Below the pieces are notes generated by a model. The model was given only the letters and a program-made list of their open reading frames with translations. It was not told the origin of the DNA and did no database searches. Below are positions 13,201-28,200 of a stretch of 64,000 nt of DNA, piece after piece. Both the position numbers and the translations under genes were made by a program. Source of the DNA: Lytechinus variegatus (lineage: Eukaryota > Echinodermata > Echinoidea > Temnopleuroida > Toxopneustidae); contig NC_054755.1 in assembly GCF_018143015.1 (NCBI RefSeq), positions 10,580,124 through 10,644,123 on the forward strand, read 5' to 3'. Position 1 is the first letter of the stretch, and the number at the start of each line of letters is the position of its first letter.

Positions 13201-16200
13201 TCAAACAATATAAGTCAAAGCAATTCTTTAGAACTGGGGGAGGGGTGGGAGATTTTCACAAAGATTTCAGAATGACTTAAAGGGATGGTCTGGGCTGAAA
13301 GTATTTATAGCTTAATAAATAGAGTAGAATTCACTGAGCAAAATGATGAAAATTTCATCAAAATCGGATAACAAATAACACAGTTATTACATAAAATCAT
13401 GTTTTCATTATTTCATACTTGTGTGAATAATATGTTTCCCTTATAATGAAATAAGTTGCAGCAATAAATATCTCATGCACTAAATAAGTTGTCAATACAA
13501 TTTTTCTAGTTCTTGGAGGAAAAAAATTGAATAAACCTAATTTCATATAATAAAATACAAAAGAACAAGTGGAGATGTGACATCAGCCCACCAAATGAAT
13601 ATTCATGACAAATAAACAAAAGTAGGGAAGATGATATATTAAAAAAAAATGATATGGAGTAGCATTATGATAATAATGCTACTACAGATTTAGAGTAGGG
13701 GGTGGCACTGAAGGGATTAAGAAGAATGTTCTACAGGTATGCAGTATAATGCCTCTAAATAATTGAAATTTATAAAACAAATAATACCGGTACATAGAAT
13801 TTGTATAGCAAACTCTCCACCGTAATTAGATGTTCAAGGCCAGACCGGTGCACAAACAATTTAGACTTCTCATTTTCAATATATTCCAGAAAAAAATCTT
13901 TTTAATATCTGTCACTTTTAGGGGGAAAAGGGAAGGGAGAGAGAGAGGTGGGACTTTACAAGATAATTATATTGTATTTTTATTTGTTATATTCAATTAT
14001 TGTACTCCTTGGTTGAAAGCTAATTCCAAAGAGATGACAACACCTACTTTACAATATCTACCAAGATCTCTAACAAGATCAACTGCTTTGGACTTTTAAG
14101 TGAAAGAGCACAGGGGTCATTATTTATGCATCAAATTCTAAATCCTGAATATCCCAGATAAACCTTTGATACTTTCACCCACTTGACTCTTCAGAGTCAC
14201 ACTGTTTTACAATGACAAAAGGACGCAAGTGATGGATATAGTCTTTCTGAGAATAGAGCAAGGTGCATCTTTCATACCATGGGTGGCTTCGGATGTTATC
14301 ACTACTCGCAATTGGGGGGGGATTACAAAGGGTCTCAGGGCAATTTTGTCCCTCAAAATGCTAAAAAAATCCCTAGAAAATAACAAAATAGACCACAAAA
14401 TTCCCCATTTACTGCAATGTCAAAGCTTATTCAATGTTGCCAAAAGTAGTCCCTAAAAATAAAAAAATATTTTTTTTGCCTGTTTGCTATGGATAGCACT
14501 AGAAGTCACCATTGGTGACCAGTAATATATCATTCAGACGTTAGATCACCATTGACATCCCAGTATAGCTTCCAAGGAGCTGCGTTTTGGGATTATTGCG
14601 ACAAGTAACAAGGATATCACTATAAGTCGCCATTTGTGATTGGCAAGATGTAATTTAGACGTTGTCACCACTGACGATGGAAAGTGCTATCAGTCACTAT
14701 TGATGATCAGTAACATATCATTCAAATGTTATTACCAGTGACGATGGATAGCGCTATCAGTCACCGTTGGTGATCAGTAACATGGTCAATCAGACGTTGT
14801 CACCACCCATGATAGATAGCACAACAATCATCAATTGTAATCCGTAACATGTCATTCAGACGTTATCATCACTTTCTATGGACAGTGCTATCAATCACCA
14901 TTGGCAATCAGTAACATGACATTCTAACGTCATCACTGATGTTGGATACGAATGGATAGTACTATCAGTCACCATTTGAGATCAGTAACCTGTCAATCGC
15001 ATGATATATAGTTACGGTATTGTATAACGTCCGTGGTCAGCTGGTAGACCATTATGCATTAATAATTTAATATCTTCTGCTTTTAAGAACATACAGAGAG
15101 ATATAATGAAAATACATGTATCACTATCAAAATTAGTTGATAAGCAACTTGCTTCCTTTTGCAACTGATGGCATTATAGCTTAGATCAATATAGCTGGTC
15201 CTGTTTATACATGACACAGCAAAGATGTCGGATTTTTTAAAATAAGATCTAAAGTATCACATGCTTTTTATTTCTTATTTTCATCGACAGGGAGCTCAGT
15301 AGATCTGTGGTGAATTTCTGCTTCATGCAATTACTGCAGCAATTCCTTAGAGTTTACAAAGATTTTATACTGTATCCTGCAGCATATGTGAACGGCACTT
15401 GACTATAGCCCACAAAGCCCAGCATCTTAATAAACATGAATTATTGAATCCAAGCAATTCCTTTATTAAAGCAGAAAGTCATTTTATTTTGAAGGATAGA
15501 AGTTGATCTCTTAATGGCCTATATTAATCAGAACAAGGATTATTCATTTCAAAGTGATACAGAATAGGGTGGATACATTGTCATGCATTAATAGCAAAGA
15601 GGTTTTGGACATCTGAAAGCAAAAGATCAAATGGAAGTATCCCATAATCCAAACAGTATTATCCTAAAACTAAGATATATAGAATAAGACTCGAGTAAGA
15701 ATGTTTGTTTATTCCAAAATCAAATGAATTTCCTTTGGCTCTGCAAAATCAAATAAATCTCACTTATTGACCTAAATAATTGCACACTTTACAAATTCAT
15801 GAAATTACACACAAAATCTATTTACCATCTGTAAACAGTTTTCATAACAAAGTTCAGGGCGAGTTTTAATTCTAAAGTAATGTATAGGCCATATATTTCA
15901 TTTTTAAGATAGGAAGTTCTGAAATCACAGCAATGTTATTGTGTTTCTATGTATTCTGACAACGTATATAAGTATATATAGAAGTGAACTTTTCCACAGT
16001 TAAGTTGTAAAATTCATGACATCAATATGCTGCAAAATCTTTAGTGTCAACAAGATGAAGTAATTAGATGTAATTCTTTGAATTCAAATCTAGTTTATTC
16101 ATATCAGATAAAGGAAACTCGTGTTTCTGGAAAATTAGAAGAAGAAAAATGTATTGCTTAAATATATTGTGTACTTTTCATGAAAATCTATTTCGGGCAG

Positions 16201-19200
16201 GTGCTTATAAAATTATCTGCATTTAAAAAAAAAAAAAAAAAACTTTTCAAGCATGGAATGGAAATTTCAGGACATAATTCCTGTAGTTTTCTGAAATCCA
16301 ATCACTAAATATGTAACATGAGACTGCTTTAAATAAAGAAAAAATATTATTGAAGAGGGTACTAGATATCATTAAAATGATGATGATGATGCACAGCATT
16401 TGTATAGCACCAGATATCTGTCAAAGACATTCAAAGGCGCATTGGAGGAGCCAGCCAGTCTGGGTTGCCTACAAGGAAGCGCACACAGAACTGTGACCCG
16501 CAGGTCTCTCCTCCCAATAACTGGTTGGGGAATGCAGGTGGACCACTAGACCGGGGTTTCCCCCTACTCTTATTTGAATAGTGAAGTGGGTTCTCCATTT
16601 AACGTCCTATCCGAGGGACAGAGTGTTTTTCACTGTAACATAGTCAGCATCCATGAAACAGGGGAGAGACATTTACACACAACGCACTGGCTTCAGTCAT
16701 CCACCCGGGGTTGAATCAAACCCACGATCTTTGGTTGGACAGGCAGATGCTTTACCGACTGAGCCAACATCGCTCTCTTATTGATTTTGATATTAAAATT
16801 TTCACAAAGAGAATCACCAGCCACTGTACTAGCCGTTATACCTGGACTTATTTATAAAGAGCCATTTATCATTCAATCCTTTTATTTGATGTTCAGAATT
16901 GCCTTTTGATTACAATACATGTGGTCGGTCACATGGTGTGGATTTGAGATGAATTGACCAGGTGGGTGTTTCATAAAGCTGTTCGTAAGTTAAGAGCGAC
17001 TTTAAGAACGACTGGTGAACCTTTCTTACGCGCTATGAATATAATGGTGAACCGTCATTTACCACAAGGATCACCAGTCGTTCTTAAAGTCGCTCTTAAC
17101 TTACGAGCAGCTTTATGAAACACCCACCTGTATTCTGAACTCTGGTTTAATTTAAACTTAGGTGGGTGTTTCACAAAGCTGTTCGTAAGTTAAGAGCGAC
17201 TTTAAGAACAACTGGTGATCCTTTCTTGTGGTAAATGGTATATTCATTGCTGATGGTTAAGCGCGTAAGATAGGTTCACCAGTCGTTCTTAACTTACGAA
17301 AAGCTGTATGAAAAGGCCCCCAGGTCTTAAGTTGTGGTTTGATTATGGATAGCCAATTGCAACAGATATCCCTAATAGTACATGTTCAATCTGTCAGCTC
17401 ATTTGACACACAAATCATACATAACTGACTGGGAATAATAACTGAAAGCTTCCCTTATCATTAAAGCATTGGGAAAGAGCCAAATAAAATTAGGAAACAG
17501 AGAGTGCATATTTTATTTAAAAATAATTGGCTTCCCATAATTTTAAATAATCAGACCATGGCCTAAATGAAACCTGCAACCAGAATACTAGCCATTGCCC
17601 CTATTCAATTAGAAATAATATTCATCAGAGATATATTGTATCTTTTTTAATGATAGGTGCTTCAACATGAAAATATGCTAAACATGGATAAAGAATACAA
17701 TATTCATATTGTACATATTGTCAAGGAACATAGAATATACTGTATGTAAAAAATGATGTGGAAGAGTTTCATTGTGGCGATACAAGGGAGTAGAATAATC
17801 CATTGTCTCACGATGGATCAAACATGTACAAAATGCTGACATATTCAGCTCCCCATAATTTTAGTACACAGTTAGGCAGAGTGGTCTAAGTTAAAATGAA
17901 CTTCAGATATCGGCCACTGGCTTTAAATAACTTACCTGCGAGAATAGCATTTGAGCTGTTGGCGATATGTCAGGGTATGAATGGATAACCTCGCCCATCA
18001 TTTTCATCACGTTCTTGTTGAACTCTCTCAGTTCCCTCAACTCAAAGTCTTTCTGCTCCGCAAAAAAAAATATTATTAAAAAATAAAATGAGTATAAAGG
18101 TAATTCTTAATCTTTAAAGGGAAAGTTCACCCTGACAAAAAGTTTGTTGTTGAAATAGGAGAAAAAATAATAACAAATATTGCCGAAGGTTTGAGAAAAA
18201 TTCATCAAAGAATTAAAAAGTTATTAGAATTTCAATTATTTGATTTGTGACGTCATATGCGAGCAGCATTCCTACATAACGAATAGTAAAAAATTAATGA
18301 AATGTCATTTTCTCAGAAAATTGAAAATGGTTTTTACTGTACCTTTTGTATATCAATGTACAAATCATTTCACACCCGATCATGAATAGAAAACAAAATT
18401 AAGTCAATCCTCAAACCTTCAGCAATATTTTTTATTATTTTTTCTGCCATTTTTACAACAAACTTTTCTTCAGGGTGAACTTCCCCTTTAATAGAAGTAA
18501 ATAGTCAAAAATAAAGAAAAGATGTTGACTTGAAAAAACACAATATGAAGTACTTTCAATTTCAAATATACAGCTCACAGAAAGAAATAACAATGCATAT
18601 GACTGAGGCGTGTCTTACTAATAACTGGAATCGAATCAAACCCAATCTGAGATTAACCTGCACCCCTCCCTCCCCAACCCCTCTTCTGGCAGTCTCTCCT
18701 TGTTCCAGAGTCTCGGTGATACGTACTTAAAGGATGGAAATAGATTGGGTTTTGACCCCCTATCAAAGAAATTTGAAAAACAAGGCAGCATTATCATGCC
18801 CCTTATTACATGTATTTTAAAGAAAAGAAGAACCCTGTAAATATCTGGATTGGGCGACAATTTGCAAAATACCTTGGATTACAAATATTTCCAGGAAAAA
18901 GTTTCTAAGACCTCTATTCAATAGTTTTCGTATATTGAACTGACAACATGCATGCAGTACAGATGACCATATGGGGGTCTTTATTTGGACAAATTTCAAG
19001 ACTTAGGAGGCACGGTAGGGGCTTTACATACTTTACAAGGTTTTTTGACAATGTTACATAAGTTTTTTCCATACCTCTTCATGAGTTTCACCTTTGACCT
19101 TACGACTGACCCTCAGCTCCTTGGCGTAGCGAGCAATCTGCTTCATGACCCTCTCAATCTTGACCTTTTGATCGTCCAGTTCCTTGGTCAGCTGTTGCTT

Positions 19201-22200
19201 CTTGTTCTGTAAAGGGTTGTAAAGAGGGTGGCAATGAGTATAATAGGATGCTTTTTAGTTTGAGGGTTTAGGAAGGGTAGGCTTTGATAATGGGAGGGTC
19301 TAAATTTACAGAGAATTAACAATTATAAAGAATAGAATGAATAGAGAAAGCTGGTAAATGAGCATATACAATCATATGATGTGCATCATTTTTCGGGACA
19401 TCTAACTGTCATCGATATCATCAGCAGCTTCAACATCATTATAACCACCTCACTATCCTCCTCGTCATCAACACCATGACCGTCACCATTATCAGCACCT
19501 CCGAACACCTTCATCATCCATCTCTATCATCGTCATCATCATCATCGCCATCATAACTATCCCCATCACTACCACCATCACCTCCACCATCACCATCAAC
19601 TCCCCACCATCACCACCATTGCCACTACCACTACCACACTTGACACACCATCATCACCATCAACTCCACTACCACCACAATCGCTACCTTCACCATACCA
19701 CTACTATATCATCACCATTACCATCACTATCACCAACATTGCTACTTTAACAATCATCATCATTACCACCAACCACCACCATCATCACTATCATCAACTC
19801 CACCATCCCCATCATAAGTACCATCATCATCATCACCACTATCACCATCATCATCACCAACCACTTACCTCTTTCTCTTGGATCATCTCTGAGTAAGCGC
19901 TCTCATCCCGTCCTAGGTTCTCCATGGTTGAACTCATGGTCTGCAGATCATCCTGTAGCTCTCTAATCTGTCTTCTCTTATACTTGTACTTGTCCATGGC
20001 GGCCCTGAGCTGTTCCTCTAGACGTTGCTTCTCCTCGAACTCTTCACCTGCGCAAGGTTTTCCAGAGCAATAAATCAAAGATTAGGTTTGGTTCTACAGT
20101 AATTGGAAGAACTGGTAGAAGAGCCCTGTGGCACCAGAATATTCTAAGCAGTTACAGGTTTCAGGGGTTGAACCATTGTTAATTAATGCACAATAAGATT
20201 TTGAGTGAGAACAAGGGGTAATTGTGGGGCAATATTTTATCACATAAACTGTACTTTCTAGACAGAATCGTTACTCACTGGTTTCAGTAACCCTGTTGAA
20301 GCTCTTCCTGTACTGCTCGTTGCGTCCGTTCATCAATCTGAGCGTGTTCTCCAAGGCTTTGATCTCCTTCTCCGCCTTACGGATCCTGGCATCCAGTTCA
20401 TCTCCTTTCCTCTGAAGGGCCTCCTTCTCCTGGGCGGCCTGTTCATTTGGACGAAAAAGAATCAATCATTAATTAGGACACCTACTGCTACTAATACTTT
20501 TATTGTACTTCTTCTACTCCTGTTATGGCTACTACTACTATTACTTGTACATTTACTACTACAACTACTACTACTTCTATAATACTACTTACTGATAATA
20601 AAGTACTACAACTGCTATTACTTCTAATACAACTACTAATAATATTATACTACTAAAACTACTACTACTTCAACTATCAGTACTATTTCTAGATGTACTT
20701 CTACTACTGCGATTACTTCTACTTCTACCACTATTATTACTACTAATAATGATAATATTGACATTTCTATAACACATTTTATTAAAGACACTGCTACTCT
20801 TTTTTGCAGATACAAATAATTAGGGTATTTGTTAAATCACAGTGACATTTTAGAGCTCTACAGAAAAGTTGCATTACCGATGGTATCTAGAAAGAATGAC
20901 TTTACTAGTTGAGGAAAAAATGTTTGAGATATTGATACTAACCCTGATGACATAGTATGCCTGAGAGCGATCCTCCTCACCTTCTGGTGGTGCCATGGTA
21001 ACCATTAGAATCTCATACCTATAAAAGGAATTTATAACAGATAAAATATTTGAGACATTTGGTATTTGTGCATTGCAGCTTTAATAAATGATTACATTGG
21101 TATATAGCCACTACCGCTAAGCCTTTTAGTCAAGATGGAGTGGAAGTTTCATTTCATCCACCCAGTACATATTATTTCAAACCTGCATTGAAAAAAAAGT
21201 TGAAATAATTACTATTGTCATGATATGAGAAAAAGGAATGAACGAAAGAACTGCAGATTTCATTGTGTCAAGCTAATAAGTGATATCCGTAAAAACAGGG
21301 CAGGTCTGTTAGTATTCTAATAATGATTAACAAAATAGGTTAATATTCTCACCTCTTGCGAAGCTTGTCGATTTTGGCAATGCGATCGTGGAGCTCGGAA
21401 CTGACTGTACCGCGCTCCTCCTCATTAGCCTTCAATTGCGCCCTCAACATCTCCTTGTGGATAGTGATTTCCTTCCGTCTCTCATTCATAGCCTTTACTC
21501 GAATGATAAGTGAAGAATTTGGAGTAACACAATTATCAAATACATGTCAAGAATCATTGATTATTGTTTTTCATAATTTCTGAACAATTCTTTTCCAAAA
21601 CAAGTTTTACATGTTTATACAAATAGTTTTGCCAGGGAAAAAAGCAATAAAATGCTAAGCAAAGCAATATTGCTTTGTACCATGAAAAGAAAAATGTTGA
21701 AGTGTCCCTCGCAGCCATTGCCCCTCCCCCCCCCAAAAAAAAAAAAAACCCTGTATGATTTAACTAAAATTGGTCTCTGAAATGTGAACATATTAGTCCG
21801 GGCGTTCATACTATTTTGGACTTACCGTCTCGAGCTGCAGTCTACGTTTCTCGAGAGTCAGCACCTCATCTGCTCGTGAGTTGAGGATGTCTCGAAGCCG
21901 CTTCAACTCCAACTTGAGAATATTCTCTTCTACCATTTGGTCCTGGATCAAAAGTTATGATGAAAAGTGGAGTAAAACAGAGAGGGGAGGGATAGAGAGA
22001 GAGAAAAAGAGAGGGCAGCAAAAGGAAGAGACAAAGACAGACTTTTTTTCAGAAAATTGCCAGATTTCTTTTCGTTTGTCTTTAATTAAGGCTTGGATTA
22101 TAAAGGAAATTGGAAGATCATAAAGATCGTGGTTCTTGTTTCATTGAGCAAATGTATTCAAGAGAAACTTCTTGTTCTGATGACCATAGACTAAATAAGA

Positions 22201-25200
22201 ACTGTAGTACTCGACACATCTATGGAATGCTAGGTTTCACCTTACTTCCTCAATATTCATGATAAAGATGGGGGTAACCCTAGAATTGATAAAAAGAAAT
22301 CATATTCTCATATCATCACATTCTCCTCATTTCACAACACAAGTCATTTTGATGACAACTTTTTGCCGAGCCATCAGGATAATTTGCATTTAGTGAAAAT
22401 GTTGAAAACTGGCACTCCATAAAATTGTAGTCTATGTTAAAGATAAATGCCAGTTGTGGTAATGATCTCAAAATGAGTTTGTACAGAATCCAATGAAATG
22501 ACCACAAAGTGTCTGTTTGTATGAATTAAAAACATGTGCCAAATGATTCTGGAAGAAATCGTGTAATTGCTGAGAAATTAGCAAATAAGCATGGGATTCG
22601 GGTCAAGCGTCGGCCGACATTCAAAACAATAATAATACACTGCCCCACGTGCACTTATCTGTGTTGGTGATCTTCAGTGTGAACATTTGTAGCGTACATT
22701 TCAAGATTTCACAAAGTTCAGTTTATGTAACCGTCCCAGATCTAGATCCTCGATGATCTGGATTTACAAACTTTCTCGTGAAATCAGTGTTTACTGCAAC
22801 TACTGGTATTTCTCTTTAACCACATGTTTACTCAACCATTGCTATTAGAATACCACTCATAGTCACTATACAGGTGGTCATTAACGGCAACTAACCTGTT
22901 TGTTCCTGACAATGCGTTTGAGCTCACGATTTGAGCTATCATTATGCAGGTTGAGCTCCTCAATCTTGCTTGTAAGGTCGGCCTTCTCCGCCCCGCTCTT
23001 GTCGAGGTCACGCTTGACCCGACGTATGTCGTCCTGTGAAGAGAAATGAATTTTATATGTTATAGATACATCTAATTATTTTTAATGGAAGAGGTGATTA
23101 ACTGATAAGAAAATGAGTGGACAGGGAATTGATACTGCATATCAACACATCTGAGTTTAAATAACATTTAATGCTTTGGCCTCATAACTTTAAATACATA
23201 GCCATTAGAAGAAAATGTTAAATATTCTACATAAGCTGTTATTTATTTAGTCGTTATCTCTATTCAATGTTGTACAACGCCTACTTAGCTTGTTGTACGC
23301 GAGCAAATGGGAGGCTGAATGTCAAACATTCGTACCGTTGCACAAAGACATACCATCCAAATTGTACCGTTGCACGGTTTTAGGAGTTGACATCACAATA
23401 CAATTTAATTCATTACGCTCAGTAAAAATGAAGGTGCAATAAGCGTATAAGCCTTTCCATAGAAAACTACAGAGATAAACTCCTTGTTTTTTCATATTTT
23501 CGCTAAATAATAATAATATGCAATTTTTTATATAGAAAGAAACGCTCTATTCAACTCGGCTAATGCCTCGTTGAATAGAGTATCTTTCTTTCACCTCATG
23601 CGAAATCTCGCACCATCGCACTCATGCCCATTCGCTATTTGTATACTGATATTTGATGATGGAAGATAATCAGTGAAATCCTTAAATTGACAATGGGACT
23701 AAATTCTTTTAAAGGACAAGTCCACCCCAACAAAAACTTGATTTGAATAAAAAGAGAAAAAATCAACAAGCATAACACTTAAAAATTCATCAAAATCATA
23801 TGTAAAATAAGAAAGTTATGACATTTTAAAGTTTCACTTTGTTTCACAAAACAGTTATATGTACATCTCTGTCGGTATGCAAATGAGGAACTGATGACAT
23901 CACTCACTCACTATTTCTTTTGTATTTTATTATATGAAATATGAAATACTTTGATTTTCTCGTCATTGTCATGTGAAATGAAGTTTCATTCCTCCCTGAA
24001 CACGTGGAATTCCATTATTTTAACATTTTGTGCTTCAGGCAAGGAGGTCCTAATTGTCAAATTCGTAAAAATTGAAATATTGTATAATTCAAACAATAAA
24101 AAACAAAAGAAATAGTGAGTGACACCATCAACTCTCTCATTTGGATGTAACTGGCTCGTTCATATAACTATTTTGTTAAAAATAAGCGAAACTTTGAAAT
24201 GTCATAACTTTCTTATTTTACATCCGATTTTGATGAAATTTTCAGCATTGTGCTTGTCTGATTTTTCTCTATTGATTCAAATCAACACTTTTCTGAGGTG
24301 GACTTGACCTTTAAATCACGAGAACAGGTTATCATCAATATTACCTGTAATCGCTTCAGCTGATTACTGAGCAGACCATGAGTGTTGTTACGCTCTTCCA
24401 GGAAGTCCGTGAGTTCCTTGATGCGAGCGTTGAGCATGTCCATCTCCTCAGTGCTTCTCTCTCCTTCCAGCCGGGCAATTTTGCGCTCCAGCTGCTGAAC
24501 TGTAAAATCCTGGAGAGAAAAAAAAATGAAAATAGACATTTAAAGGTTGATCACCAATATTTAGTATCAATAGTTTGAACCAACAAGTGAAACGTGGATA
24601 TTGCATGGGATCCTCCATCAAATTAGATTAGATCTAGCCAGATTAGACACGATACTTTGGATGGCCCCACCATTGTACACAAACAAAATGGCGTATAAAA
24701 AGGTATTGCATCTAATCCAGCTTGATCCCTCACTGTCTTCATGCAGACCTGCCAACCTTCTACAACAAACAAAAAAAGTATTCTTTAAAAAAGAGTATTT
24801 TTTAAAATTTGTCTCAACATAACAATCGCCACCCTGTTCTAGTGAGATCAGTGAAAAAACGTGAAATGACTCTACTTGAAACTTGATAATTCATCCTTTT
24901 AAACATGTGCTCGTAGGCAAGAATTTTCTTGTTCTTTTCATGCAACAAGTTACCGTCGGACTGGCGCTAGTGTCACGCGCAGTGTAAAATACATACTTTC
25001 ATGATTACAAATCTTTAAAAAAAGTAACAAATCATACAAAAAAAAGTATTGGTGTATTCATAGCAAAAAAAGAGGAACAAATACTCTGAAAAGGGAACGG
25101 TAGGCATGTCTGCTTCATGTCACCCATCAGCAATGTCTAATTATCTATAGTATTATCTAACTTTTGGTATGCATGACGAAAACCTCCATTTGAGAACACT

Positions 25201-28200
25201 ATACCCCAATCTATTCTCTTCTCCAAGTACAACAAACCCACCGCCCCAAGCAAGCAATAATATTTAAGTATCAAAACACCTGTTTCTTGACCTCGGTCCA
25301 AAGATAACACAATAGCCCGAGCACGGTCCCTGCAAAGCATGCTGTCATTTTATTTACTAACTTTCCTTATTTCGATGTCAATTTTCTTCGTTCAAAATTG
25401 AAAATGGACTAACATTGGATTTCTGAATACAATATGCCTTTGAAAACGTGATTAAATATCGAATACCGTAAGGGCACTAGTATTCAACCCGTTTTGAGAG
25501 TTTCTTCAAATATATAGAAATATGGAATTCACCTGAATTTCAGACCTGTCTTATTTCCAAGCGCAAATGCTGGTGCTTCTTTTTCCGTTATTTTTTTCTT
25601 CAACCAGTCGACTGTGTGCGCGGGCGATCGAATTACATGGCGACGGGTTTTTGCACTAGTATTCAACCCGTCTGCACTAGTATTCAACCTAGTGATTTAA
25701 GATGGCCCTGTCTCTCAATCTGCCCTTGTCCCATCCGACTATGGACTACACCATTTGAGATGAGACCAAACAGGGAATTAATCTAAGCCAGAGACTTACA
25801 TAGATCTAGATCTAATTTAGCAATCTAAACCCTTATGAGATTTGCTATCTATCCTCACTAGGTTGAATACTAGTGCAATTCAGTGCAAAAGGCCATCGGC
25901 GCATAATTCGATTCTCCGCACATACAGTCGACAGATTGATAAAGAAAATACTGACAACAGATTACCCTGGAAATAACAAAGGTATGAAATTAAGATAAAT
26001 TCCCTATTTCTAAATATTTTCAGGAATATTTCAAAATCTTTGAATTATGCCGGGTTGAATACTAGTGCCCATACGGTACAATAATTTCATTCCGAAGGTC
26101 CTACTACAGGCAAAGAAGTCTTACATGATAGCACAGCTGTTGTTTATCATTTCGTCCCTGGCTCAACGCTCATTTACTGGCCTGTGAAGGTGAAATTGAG
26201 ACAACGGGGATAACCTGGCTAAGAAAGGTTTATCGGGGCTTGGAAACGTTATTGAGATTTTCAAATGAAAATTGGGGTCTAGAACCGCAGTTTGCAATCT
26301 GAACTGCGGTCTTTCTCCAAACGGGGGTTTGACGTAATGGACTGCATTTTCCACCATTCTTCCACCTAACACAACCACCCTCTACTCATTGAAACATCAC
26401 CTCTGATTACCTGGTTATAAATGATTTCTTGCTGTTTGAGGGAGTCGTGGTCCATCTTGTTGATACGGCTTGATAGATTGCGACTTGCTGCTCTGGCCCC
26501 TTGGATCTCTGCACTGGTGTTCTTCTCTGCCGTCTTGGCTTCATACAGCTCCTGAAATGATGGATCACAATAATAAAAATAATAATATATTGATTTATAT
26601 AACGCTTAACTCTAACTAGGCCAGGCTTTTTTGGCTGTTATGTGGCCAGGGGGGTGATTCAACCCCCCCCCTGAGATCTCGGCCGCCGATCACGCGAGCG
26701 CAGCAAAAATTTGCATGCTGGTAGTGTGCGATGTAATCTTCAAGGATGTATGGTAAAATTTTCCAAAATATTTTATTTTATATGAATTAATTATAATAAT
26801 TTATGCATAAATCATACTTTTTGCTCCAATTCACTAAATAAAGCTCCGAGAATGCTAATTTTTGGTAAAAATATTCTTTGTAGCATTCTTAAAAATCAAA
26901 ATTTTAAATAAAAAATCGTTCTGGAAATTAAATTTATGTATTTTATTGTTATATGAATTTCTTATGTATTTCTTGGTTTTTCAACCTTGATTTCAGCTGA
27001 TTTAAGTAAAAACAATCATATCTCTATGAATAAGATGAGAAAACTCAATTTGCATTGACTTTGTACACCAAATCACGTTTTGGAACAATTTTTGGTCTGA
27101 CATGCACTTACGAAATGTTGTGAATTTCGGAACCGCGTACCCGGGTGTCCGGCCATTTTAGGATTAATACATGATTTTTCTAAGCGCTTTACAAAACGGT
27201 TAAACAACCTACATATATATTATAATACGGAGAAAGAAAGAAGGAAAGGATAAGATGGATTACAGGTCTAAAAAAGAGTAAACAAGTATTCTGAGCATGT
27301 TAAGAAGTAATGAATAAAGAAATAATTTATGTATTTGATCATTTCTGGAAATACAAGTTTTTAATGATCACTCTTTTTTGGGGGGGTATCACATATTCAT
27401 TCAATCTTTTGTTTTAAGACAATGCTTTGGAAAGATCCTTTGTTTGTGGAAAGCATTTCATCAAATAACACTTGTAAAAGTTCCTACTTGCTCCTATAAT
27501 AAACCGGTTTGGTTGTGGTAGAAGCTGTAATATTTTGAGCTCTGTCACTTGCACTCAATCTTCAATATTTCCATCCTGCCTGTAGGTCTACACAGCCACA
27601 ATTAGTTCAATTTTTATAGAATTCCAACACTAACCCAAAGAAGCCCATTTTCCATTTCAGGAAATTCTCATTGAAATGGTAGAGAGATGTGGGTTAGCTT
27701 TCTGCTGAAGACACAGTGTCCCGAGGAAGCATATCCGTTCTTCAAATCACTGCCACTCCCAATCATTTTCGGACAAGATGAAATTTTAAAATGACTCGAA
27801 GCTTCTGCTAAATGAATATGCAAATAAAGCTCAATACTGAGGGCCATTTCACAAAGCTGTTCATAGACTATGAATGACTTTACAAACTGGTGAGCCTTTC
27901 TTGGAGTAAAAGATACCTACACCAAACTGATTTAGCTTCCAAGAAAGGGTCACCAGTCAGGTGTAAAGTCACAGCAACTCACAAACTGCATTGCGAAATG
28001 CCCACCACAGACTCTTCAAGACAAACATGCTCAGAAGTGAAGAAGTCAGTTTACCTGGGACCTCTTGTATTGTAGATCCCGAAGCCTCTTGAGTTCCTGC
28101 TCTAAGAGGTGCAATGTGGTCTCCTCATCCTGCAGCATGGTGTCCATGACGGCGGCCATCTCCTCGGCAGAGAGAGACTGGTCGGTGGCCATCTTGAGTT

